Shown piece by piece: positions 11,149 to 19,870 of a DNA stretch of 64,000 nucleotides. The stretch is from positions 64,115,268-64,179,267 of the forward strand of contig NC_079324.1 in NCBI RefSeq assembly GCF_029931775.1. The letters run 5' to 3'. The DNA is from Euleptes europaea (lineage: Eukaryota > Chordata > Lepidosauria > Squamata > Sphaerodactylidae). Within the stretch, counting starts at the first letter, position 1. Every line of letters starts with the position of its first letter. Below the pieces are notes generated by a model, which searched no databases, was not told where the DNA came from, and saw nothing but the letters and a program-made list of their open reading frames with translations. The position numbers and the translations under genes were made by a program.

Positions 11149-11211
11149 TACAGGGTGCCGGATAGTCCCTGTTTCGACCACTAGACCACTAGAGGGGGTG
11201 GTCTTCTTCAG
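11149..11211 (-). ncRNA. Hammerhead-ribozyme-like motif, left arm
   Basis: Mirror copy of the motif at 11328-11390, on the minus strand. CTGAAGA and GAAA are conserved and stem II (GACCAC/GTGGTC) is intact. Confidence 0.5.
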
Positions 11212-11327
11212 CTGCCAACTCGGGCTGTATAATAACACTCTCCTCTGTTGGGTGGGATCAATTGTCCTTCCCAATAATTGATCCCACCCAACAGAGGAGC
11301 GTGTTATTATACAGCCCGAGTTGGCAG

Positions 11328-11390
11328 CTGAAGAAGACCACCCCCTCTAGTGGTCTAGTGGTCGAAACAGGGAATATCTGGCACCCTGTA
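11328..11390 (+). ncRNA. Hammerhead-ribozyme-like motif, right arm
   Basis: The core CTGAAGA (11328-11334) is followed by a stem II hairpin (GACCAC...GTGGTC) and GAAA (11364-11367). ACAGGG (11367-11372) then pairs with CCCTGT (11384-11389) as a six-pair stem III, leaving A11390 at the expected cleavage position. I could not see a good contiguous stem I, so activity in isolation is doubtful. PLE hammerheads are reported to be minimal and often need dimers. Confidence 0.55.
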
Positions 11391-11929
11391 TTATATATAC
11401 ATGATCTACTATTGCCACTTGTTCTACTTAGGAGTCAATATACTCCAAACAGCAGCAACAGAAGATACCTGCTATTTCCACTACCAAGTCTGGAAGTTAT
11501 TGAGAGTATATCCACGACTCCTTGGTGCAAGTTTGGCGAGATATTCGCACTAAGATTCTTTGAATGGGATTCAGACATTTGTAATTACAAGTTGTTTATG
11601 ATTTATCCTGCATAATATTGCACAGACAATGATTATATAATTGTATGTTAACTATATGCCTAAATTGAACAAAGACATACTTTGCATTTATTGAATGCTT
11701 GTTTTTCTGCTATTTTGTATTTGCTAACTGCCAGGTAGTAGCAGGAGATGTCCTGCTAATTCAACTGATCTCCAGCTGATAAGAGATCAGATCACCTGGA
11801 AAAAAATGGCCTCTTTGGCAATTGAACTCTATGGCATTGAAGTCCCTCCCCAAACTCTGCCCTCTTCAAGCTCCGCCCCCAAAATCTCCCACCGGTTGTG
11901 AAGAGGGACCTAGTAACCCTACTACACAA

Positions 11930-12329
11930 ACAACAGGTCCAAGATGGAGAACCTTGGCACAGACTGTCAGATCCTGTCTTCCCAGTTTCCAAGTCTTAAC
12001 ACAGAACTGCAGCCCCAGCTAACAAAATTTAGGGCACAGGCTTAAAGTTTCCCTCTTGAGCAGTCTCTGCCAAAGTCTGGGTTAAAGGAGTTCAGCCTGC
12101 CATAATACTCCATCAAGGGCTCTCAACAACTTAGCCAAATGGTGAAATGGAGACTAGGATTCAGTTTCCTTTCCCAGCTCACTCAGCTGCTATACACTTG
12201 TCCCTGGGATGTAACTTGGGATCTAATTGCCCCATTCCAATGGATAAGCTGGTCTTATTCTGCAAACATATTGATCCTTTCCTAACAGGTCTGTCCCAAG
12301 AGGCCGATGGATCCTAAGTATTGTTCTGA
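11930..12329. other. No gene recognised
   Basis: Plain sequence between the MITE and an L2 LINE. Nothing identifiable. Confidence 0.3.
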
Positions 12330-13618
12330 GCTGGGTTGGTTGAATGGTCCAGGAGGTAGTAAACATTTCTCAGCAAGAGGGTGTAGATATGACAACTTTG
12401 AAAGTGGTGGTTATGAGATTCCGTCTGAAGAAGGCATCCCAAGACCCCAGTGACCTAGAAAACTACCATCAGGTAGCCACTATTCCACTCTTGGGCAAGG
12501 TACTTGAGCAGGTGGTGACTATACAACTTCAGGCAGTCTTGGACGGATTACCGAAACCCATTTTAATCTGGATCCAGGCCTGGCTTTGGGACACAATTGG
12601 CCTTGGTCACCTTGTCTGTCTTCACCAGAAGAGTGATGGGGGAGTGCATCCCTGTTGGTTCTCCTGGACTTCTTGATGTCTTCCAATACCATTGACCACA
12701 TATTCTTCTGGAGAGACTGGCTGAGCTGGTAATGGGGGCGGGTCCCATTCTTCTGTGGTTCTGCTCTTCCTTAGCTGAATTCCAGAAGATGGTGCCAGGG
12801 GACCATGGCATTTATGCTAAGGAGTGCCACAGGGGTCAATCTGGCCCTCCATGTTGTCTAGATGAAACCACTGGTTCTCTGGGGATCTGGATGAGGTGCC
12901 ACCAATATGCAGATGATATCCAGCTCTATTTCTCCTTAACACCTGAGTCAGGTGGGTCTGTGGAAATCCTGAACAGGTGCCTGGAGAAGGTCCTGGGATA
13001 GATGTGAGCCAATAAACTGAAGCTCAGTTCAGACACAACTTGAGGTTCTGTTGGTCAATGAGATCGCTGCCAAGGACTGAGGAGTTAGCCTGTCTTGAAG
13101 TGGATTGCACTTTCCCTGAAGTAGGTTTGTTGCTTGGGGGTTCTACTGGATTGTGGCCTATAGTTGGGGGTTCAAGTCTCCTTCAGTGCACGTAGCTATG
13201 GCTCTTCCTTGAAAAGTAAGACCTGGCCATGGTGCTCCATGCTCTGATCACATCCTGGTTAGACTACTGTAACACAGTTGGTGTGGGGCCTCCCTTTGAA
13301 AACTGACCAGAAGCTTCATTGCATCCAAAATGTGACAGCTGGGCTATTGTCAGGGGCTCAGCACCGGTATCATAACATTCCTGTGCCAAAAGATCTGCCC
13401 CGACTGCCCATCTGCTTCCAAGCACAATTCAAAGTACTGGTTCTCATCTTTAAGGCACTAATTTATTTACCGTATATATTATTTAGACTTGTTATCCCGC
13501 TTTCCCCGGCCGAGGCCAGGCTTCGGCCACAGTCGCTGAAAGGCCACCTCCTCCCAAATGGTTCAGTTGAGGCCCTCCTCACTAGCCTTGCTCTCTATAG
13601 TCCTGCTGGCAGAGATAA

Positions 13619-13827
13619 TAGGGTTGCCAGCTCCGGGTTGGGAAATACCTGGAGATTTAGGGAGTGGAGCCTGAGGAGGGCGTGGTTTGGAGTGGGGAGG
13701 GACTTCAATGCCATGGAGTCCAATTGCCAAAGCAGCCATTTTCTCCAGGGGACCTGATCTCTGTCGCCTGGAGATCAGTTGTAATAGCAGGAGATCTCCA
13801 GCCACCACCCGGAGATTGGCAACCCTA
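13619..13827 (+). mobile_element. hAT-type MITE inside the L2
   Basis: A 209-bp copy with TAGGGTTGCC and GGCAACCCTA ends. The flanking 8-mers AGAGATAA and AGAGGTGA match at six of eight bases. It lies in the 3' coding part of the L2. Confidence 0.8.
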
Positions 13828-14040
13828 AGAGGTGAGGTGGATGGCAACTAAAGACAGGGCATTTTCAGAGGTGGCACCATGGCCTGCGGAATGCCCTCAG
13901 ATGGTCCTTTAAATTCCAGGCTAAAACATTTTCTCTTAACCTATGTTTTTATCAAAGAGTTACCCATATTTATTTATTTTAATTCTATTTTTCTATTTTT
14001 TATTCTTCTATCCTGCTCTTCCTGACAGAGGTGTAGTTAG

Positions 14041-14275
14041 GTTTGGTTTTTATTTATATTTATTTACTTCATTTATACCCTGCTTTTCTTCACAATGGGG
14101 AAGGGGACCCAAAGCAGCTTGCATCCTCACAACAACCTGGTGAGGTAGGCTAGGCTGAAAGTGTGTGACGGGCCCAAGGTCACCCAGCAAGCTTCCATGG
14201 CACAAGTGGGGATTTGAGCCAGAGTCTCTCAGATCCTAGTTCAACACTTTAACCACAACACCAGGCTGGCTCTCA
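14041..14275 (-). repeat. tRNA-derived MIR-like SINE
   Basis: Reverse orientation. The tRNA-like head reads GTGTTGTGGTTAAAGTG with a B-box-like segment, followed by CCCAAGGTCACCCAGCAAGC on the + strand. Same family as the copies at 39.1, 51.4 and 62.3 kb. Confidence 0.65.
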
Positions 14276-14334
14276 TTTCATCATATTTCACTTTGTAAAT
14301 TGCGTTGAGCAGCTTATCTGGAAAGGCAGCAAGT

Positions 14335-14542
14335 TAGGGTTGCTAACTCCATGTGGGGAAATTCCTGGATATTTGGAGTTGGTGCCCAAAGAGTGTGGAG
14401 TTTGGGGAGGGCAGGGACCCCAGCCGGGTACCATTGCCATTAGGGTTGACAGCTCTGGGTTGGGAAATACCTGGAGATTTTTGGGGAGGAGCCCAGGGAG
14501 GGATGGATTTCCAGGATCTCATCTGGAAGTTGGCAACCCTAC
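14335..14542 (+). repeat. Two joined partial hAT-type MITEs
   Basis: A left part (14335-14441) is followed directly by another left end (TTAGGGTTGACAGC) and a right end GGCAACCCTA. Either a nested insertion or an internal deletion. Confidence 0.6.
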
Positions 14543-14690
14543 CTGAGCATCGAAATGTTCTGTGTAAAATATTTTAGGCTGATAATTTATGCTGTTTTAT
14601 GGGTTTGTGGAATTGTTTTTACTTGTGATCTGCCTCAAGCAGGTCTCTGGAGAGGCAGCATGTAAATTCCCTAAATAAAATAAATAAAAG

Positions 14691-15178
14691 CAGCAGCTGT
14701 CAACCATGCATAATAGTGCAAGAGTGATCTTTGTTCTGAAAATGGGAATGTTCCCATGGGCTGCATCCTTCCCCACCCCCCATGAATTGTCCAAGGAGAT
14801 GGCTTCTGCTCAAGGCTGTTGCCTTGGCCTGCGGAAACCAGCATCTTTGCCTGGTCGGATAGAATCCCTCTCTCTCCCCACTTCCTTCCTTTCTCCATCT
14901 AGGGACCACAGAGCTGGCTTCTCCCTTGTTAATTCCTGCCACAGATAAACCATCTCTTCTCCCAACACCTCCCGTATCCAATCGACTTTTTCCATTCTGC
15001 AAGCACCTTTCTAGAATGGCCTAGTTTGTCTGTCTCTCCCCATTACCTTCTTCTGTAGGCAATCTGGACTCCACTGTAGGTGGAAACCTTGAATGACCCC
15101 CGGTTGCCTCTCTCCCCACATGGCTGGTTGATCCCTGCGGCGGCTGTGTCCCTGGGAAACTCAGATCACTTCCATGAC
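14691..15178. other. No gene recognised
   Basis: Lies 3' of the minus-strand Ig exon at 15.2 kb. No C2-type Ig or transmembrane exon was recognised. Confidence 0.3.
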
Positions 15179-15556
15179 CTTCCAGGACATCAAGCTCCAA
15201 GGTTGCACTGCCCAACTCATCCAGGGCGAGGACGTGTATCTCGTATATCCCAGCATCCTCTGGCTGGACATCCCTTAACACAAGTGAGCCGTCCTCCTCA
15301 ATGTCCACTCGTGCCTCATACCTCTCTTCCCTCTCCACAGTGCACTTGCAGGAGCGATTTGCTGAGATGGCGCCAGTGTTGCACTCCACCGTGTAGTAAA
15401 GGACTGGCAAATTCTTTGAGAGGAATTTCCATTTGGCATGGAAATATTTCCACTCTGGTTGCTGGAACTGGAGAGAGACGTGGAGAAAAGCTGTCTGACG
15501 AGGGTAGACCCTGACCAGCTTTTGTGGCGTCACCACAAAGAGCGATGAGGAGGCAC
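15179..15556 (-). CDS. Second Ig V-like domain exon
   Basis: A 378-bp exon, phase 1 at both ends, with acceptor TTCCTCGCAG and donor GGAAG|GTCATG. The C-strand is AKWKFL, then YEARVDIEEDGSLVLRDV and the F-strand EDAGIYEIHV, which lacks the canonical Cys. A cysteine cluster (VECN, RSCKC) lies in the C'-D region. The design is close to the exon at 9.2 kb: no B/F disulphide plus extra mid-domain cysteines. It would be a cell-surface adhesion or immune-receptor domain. It may be the distal domain of one two-domain protein or a neighbouring paralogue. Confidence 0.65.
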
Positions 15557-15604
15557 CTGCGAGGAACCAGACCCCAGTGAAATGGGAAAGGAAAGGAATC
15601 AGAA

Positions 15605-15720
15605 CGTCAAACAACTGCAGCAAATCACATTCAGTCTGGAGGTCTACACAATTCTGGAGATTTAAAAGATTTTAAATCTGGAGATTTAAAAGCCTCATGA
15701 GCTGAATACATCACAAAACA
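15605..15720. repeat. Left copy of a ~115-bp duplication flanking an L1 3' end
   Basis: Similar to 16333-16450. Both share AAATCAC, CTGGAGATTTAAAAGCCTCAT and ACATCACAAAACA blocks, with moderate divergence and an internal expansion of the TTTAAA motif here. Confidence 0.65.
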
Positions 15721-16332
15721 TAAAAATGCTAGTAAATGTTGGTATTGTGATTCAGCTGGCGCAGATTTTCCACCCATGTGGCGGAGCTGCAGTAGAGCCG
15801 AAACATATTGGATGAAAGTGATTGAAATCACATCCAGTGGGCTTGAAATTGTTATTCCAGTAAGACCGGAAACAATTTTATTAAATTATTTTCCAGATAA
15901 ACCAAAGGATATTTGAGTTATGTTTCTCCATATGCTAATGGTTGCTAGAACAAATCTTATGAGATATTGGAAAAGCAATAAATTCCCTGATTTAAATAAT
16001 TTGCTTGATAATGTTAAAGAAACCTATGCTTTAATTAAGTTGAAGTATTATAACGACAAAAATACAGAAGAACTTGACACTCGCTGGAATTAACAATTTC
16101 AAGGATGTAATAATCATGATTTTAGATAAATTTTCAGATTTTAGATAAGCAATACTCTGTCTATTGTTTGGTTCACTGTTATGGGTATTTTATTTTTTTT
16201 AGTTAGATTAGCAGCACGGTTTTAGTTTCTTTTCAAGAATTTGTATTATGAGTATTTTGGTAATGTTATATTTCCATTTTCTTTTATTGTTATATTCTCA
16301 TTGTCTCTTAATAAATTCTCTTTTAAAAAAAG
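15721..16332 (+). mobile_element. L1 LINE 3' end
   Basis: The C-terminal L1 ORF2 coding signature is readable but broken (MWRSCSRAETYWMKV, then ILLNYFPDKPKDI). It is followed by an A/T-rich 3' UTR and a short poly(A) near 16325. It is 5'-truncated. Confidence 0.65.
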
Positions 16333-16450
16333 GAAAGTCAAAATGTCAAACTGCGGCAAATCACTCTCAATCTGGAGGGCTACACTGAATTCTGGAAATT
16401 TAAAAGATCTGGAGATTTAAAAGCCTCATAAGCTGGAGACATCACAAAAC
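16333..16450. repeat. Right copy of the ~115-bp duplication flanking the L1 3' end
   Basis: See 15605-15720. It is much longer than a usual L1 target-site duplication. Confidence 0.65.
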
Positions 16451-16905
16451 ACTCCAGTTAGGCCTGCTTAAGACAAAAATCTCTCTGGCAGCACAATGAA
16501 ACATTATTAGCCATACATCAGACTTCTTTCCAGAAAACCTAACAAAGAACTTATTTGACTTAAAGAGTTTAAAATAAAACACAACTCTTTTTATTAGGCA
16601 AGAAAACAATAAATAACTATATATGTAAATGAAGCCAACACCTCCAAAGAAAACATGTGCGATTAAAACACTCATTCCAAACTGATCCATAACGATTACA
16701 CTTCTCTAAGATAAGGCCAATCAGGTCCTAAGCTGACAGGCAGAATGCTATGTAAATGGCAAGGCTAGCTCATACCCTCTCCAAATATAAGAGGTCTTTT
16801 GACTGGAAGCCACCAGCAGAAAGCCTAACCAGACCCTCTGATGGCACTTTTTACAGAGAAAGTGACAATTAGGAACAAGAAATAAATTCTTCTGACTTTG
16901 ACTGC

Positions 16906-18853
16906 GCCCCTGATCCTGATTTAATCCCTGCTGAGCTCTTAAAGTTGGATAAGGAAGGTTGGGCAGCCCCTCTTGCTTCCTTTTTTACTATGATTGATCG
17001 AACAGGACTTATTCCAGAAGCCTGGCGGAATACAATTATGGTCCCGATTTATAAGAAGGGCGATCGCTCTAACCCTTCCAATTACAGGCCAATCAACCTC
17101 CTATCTATCTTAGGCAAATTATATGCCAAACACCTACTCCTTAAATTAACTCTGTGGATGTCGGAAAAAAATATCTTAGGCCCTGACAACTTGGGTTCTG
17201 TAAGGGCAAATCCACTTTAGACCTTAGCGCACTTGGCTGAAAAGTATACTAAATCTGGGAAATCTAAACTTTACGTAGCCTTTCTTGATCTCAAAGGTGC
17301 ATTTGACTCAATTGACAGAGAACTACTGTGGGCAAAACTGCGTCAGTTGGGTATGGACAAGAGGTTACTTAAATTAATTGTCTCACTATACTCTTTTACT
17401 ACCTACAAATCAAATGTCCAATCTCAGGAGAAATAACACCTAAAATCCCCTTTACCAAAGGAGTCAAACAAGGATGTATTCTTGCCCCTTTTTTATTTAA
17501 TCTCTTTCTTAACGATTTAGCTCCTTTCTTAGCATTAGAAGACTGACATTCCCCTAAACTTGGCACCATCCATGTATCCATTTTACTTTACGCGGATGAT
17601 GCAGTATTACTTTCTTGCACAAGGGTGGGCCTCAATCGTTTGATGAATAGATGCATACATTATTTCTCTACTAATAAACTACAACTGAATTATGAGCAAT
17701 CCAAAATACTAGTATTTGCCAAGTCCTGCAAAATCCAAAAGTGGATATTTGCGGGAAAAGAAATAGAGCAGGTAAAGCAATTCAAATACCTAGGTCTCTA
17801 TTTTGCCTATAATATGTCTTGGTCAAGTCATCGTAAATCAGCAGTTAATATTGCCACCACTAGTGCATTGGCTAGCTCACACTTTTTTTTCAACAGGGGG
17901 AATCAATTTGTTCCAACTGCGTTGAAAGTTTTTATGGCCAAAGTCATTCCACAATTACTCTATGCCATTCCAGTATGGATTAATGCCTTTGATATTTGTG
18001 TTGAAAGGGTACAATCCAAGTTTGTCTGGAAAATCATGGGTTTCCCACATTGTGTCCCTTATGCAGCCGTATGCTTAGAAACTGGCCTTGCCATGGTAGA
18101 AACAAGAGCCTGGCTTATGTCAATCAAGTATTGGGTGAGGATATACTTCCAAGCTGATCCCAGGAGCTTTTAAAATCATATGCTGTCTGAATTCAACATC
18201 TCTAATTGGTACATTAGTATAATGGGTAAAATAAATCTAATGGGTCTTTCCATTGATTCTCTGTTTACACTTCCCTTCTTAAGTGCATATCAAATGGTTA
18301 AACGTAGAATTCTGGACATTGAATTACAAACCCTTGATAGCCTTGCCAAAAAATTTTGCTCCCCTTTGAGTTTTGAAATTTCCCTAACTACTGGTCGACT
18401 GGCTCCTTATTTGTCTGCCCTACATGCCCCACAAATGTATAGAGCATTTGCACTTGCTAGGTGCAATGCTCTCCCGTCAGCTGTTACCTTTGGAAGATAT
18501 AACCAAACCAGACATTCGGCGAGGCTATGTCTCTGCAACTCAAATTCAATTGAGTCAGTTTCCCATATCCTTCTTTATTGTCCTCAGTTTGATGTTATTC
18601 GTTACAATCTACTCAATCCTATTTTAACTAATATGTCAGGACACTCTGAGGCCCTGAAAGTTTATTGTCTTCTTAATGACTTGTCAACCGAAATAACTGG
18701 AAAAGTGGCTGTTTTTTTAAGTTCAGTAATCAAAAACAGATTGGATAAGGTTAATGATTGATGGTGTCCAATATTCCTTATTTCCCTATAGCTATTCATC
18801 ATTTGTATGGATTATATATTGTATTGTATGCCAATAAAGGTCTTGAATTGAAT
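16906..18853 (+). mobile_element. 5'-truncated APE-type LINE (I/Vingi-like), 13-bp TSD
   Basis: Reverse-transcriptase and C-terminal coding pieces lie in sequence: NYRPINLLSILGKLYAKHL, LYVAFLDLKGAFDSIDRELL, a YADDAV catalytic site near 17.59 kb, and QFKYLGLYF. A C-terminal CxC...H....C knuckle follows (near 18.53 kb). It ends in GCCAATAAAGGTCTTGAATTGAATTG. Exact duplications TGACTTTGACTGC lie at 16893-16905 and 18854-18866. A few stops and frameshifts break the frame. The clade call is by impression of the domain order and is the least certain part. Confidence 0.72.
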
Positions 18854-18866
18854 TGACTTTGACTGC

Positions 18867-19300
18867 AACCAAGAAATCAGAAGGCGATTGAGACTGGGAA
18901 AGGGAGCCATGAAGGAGCTAGAAAAGATTCTGAAGCATAAAGGATGGGTCACTACTAGTGACCAAGATCAAGTTAATTCATGCCATAGTATTCCCCACTA
19001 CTATGTTTGGGTGTGAAGGTTGGACAATGAACAAAGCTGAGAGGAATAAAGTTGTTTCCTTTGAAATGTGGTGGTGGTGGTGGAGAGTTTGATGAATACC
19101 ATGAACTGCCAAGAGGGCAAATAAGCAGGCCCTCAATGAAATGAAGCCTGAACTCTCCCTAGAAGCTAAAACGACTAAACTGAGGCTGTCATACTTTGGT
19201 CACTTTACAAGAAGACAGGAGTCACTGGAAAAGACAGTAACGCTTGGAAAAGCTGAAGGCAGCAGGAAGGCCCACCGTGAGATGGAGTGACTCAGTCAAG
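18867..19300 (+). mobile_element. RTE/BovB-like LINE 3' part
   Basis: Reads like the other RTE copies: ATGAAGGAGCTAGAAAAGAT, then GAACTCTCCCTAGAAGC, then TCATACTTTGGTCAC. Degraded. The I/Vingi-like LINE inserted at its left edge. Confidence 0.65.
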
Positions 19301-19744
19301 GACTCAAAATATAATGTACTGACTGCTGCTTGGTCCTGGCACACCACCTCTAACTGCAACTCAAGCTAAAACCGTACTTCTTCCAAATCAGCACCCTTCC
19401 CCCTTTCCCTTTCTGTTTTCTCCATTCTTTGTGGGCGGGAAGGAAAAGCTGCATTTAATTCAGCTGATCTCACGCATGACGTGGCATTGATGAAAAGGGT
19501 GCCACACCCACTGCTAAGAAGCCCCCAGCCGAGGATGTGGGCATTGTGGTATCCTCTGCCAAGATTGCCTTGTGTGTTTCTCACATCACACCCGCTCCTC
19601 TCCTTTCTGTCCTCTGCTTGCCGGAAGGAGATAAATGCTTTTATTCTTCTCTCAGACCAGTGGGGACTCTAAGTGTGGGTCACTTGGAGCAGGGACAGCA
19701 GCACCCTTGCGTGTGTGGTAGCCATTCCTTGCACTACACAGATT

Positions 19745-19870
19745 AGACAAGCAGAGGTTGGATGGCCATCTGTCGGGAGCGCTTTGATTGTGGGATCCTG
19801 CGTGACAGAGGGTTGGACTTGATGGCCCTTGTGGGCTCTTCCAACCTTGTGTGATTTTGTGATCTTGTGA
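19745..19870 (+). repeat. CR1 LINE 3' end fragment
   Basis: TGGATGGCCATCTGTCGG and GGGTTGGACTTGATGGCCCT, ending TTGTGATTTTGTGATCTTGTGA as a variant CR1 octamer tail. Confidence 0.7.

Larger units (their letters stand above)
10782..11725. mobile_element. 944-bp palindromic PLE-like element with hammerhead-like cores
   Basis: Near-perfect inverted arms (about 10814-11258 and 11265-11725) meet at a spacer of a few bases. A 32-bp extension (10782-10813) is present only on the left. The 14-bp target duplication AACTGCCAGGTAGT is exact (10768-10781 and 11726-11739). Each arm contains a CTGAAGA...GAAA motif able to form hammerhead stems II and III. Inverted terminal repeats with a one-sided ~30-bp extension and hammerhead motifs are known PLE traits. 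No protein-coding part is present. Confidence 0.72.
10758..11921 (-). mobile_element. hAT-type MITE split by a palindromic PLE-like element
   Basis: The outer ends lie at 10758 and 11921 and are flanked by an exact 8-bp repeat CTACACAA (10750-10757 and 11922-11929). The body (about 11740-11921) is the MITE in inverse orientation. The insertion lies only ~25 bp from the left end. Confidence 0.82.
12330..14690 (+). mobile_element. L2-clade LINE, degraded, with nested insertions
   Basis: Fragments of the reverse transcriptase are readable: LENYHQVATIPLLGKVLEQVV near 12.45 kb and the catalytic CHQYADDIQLYFSL near 12.9 kb. Further pieces are LHCIQNVTAGLL near 13.3 kb and LARLYSPAG-type 3' coding sequence near 13.6 kb. 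An A/T-rich tail ends near 14690 with TAAATAAAATAAATAA. Multiple stops and frameshifts mark it as old. It is interrupted by a MITE (13619-13827), a SINE (about 14041-14275) and MITE pieces (14335-14542). Confidence 0.75.

Noticed and set aside
15557-15623. Signal-peptide-like reading directly before the Ig exon
   Set aside because: No ATG, and the segment contains a good polypyrimidine tract and AG acceptor, so it is better read as intron.
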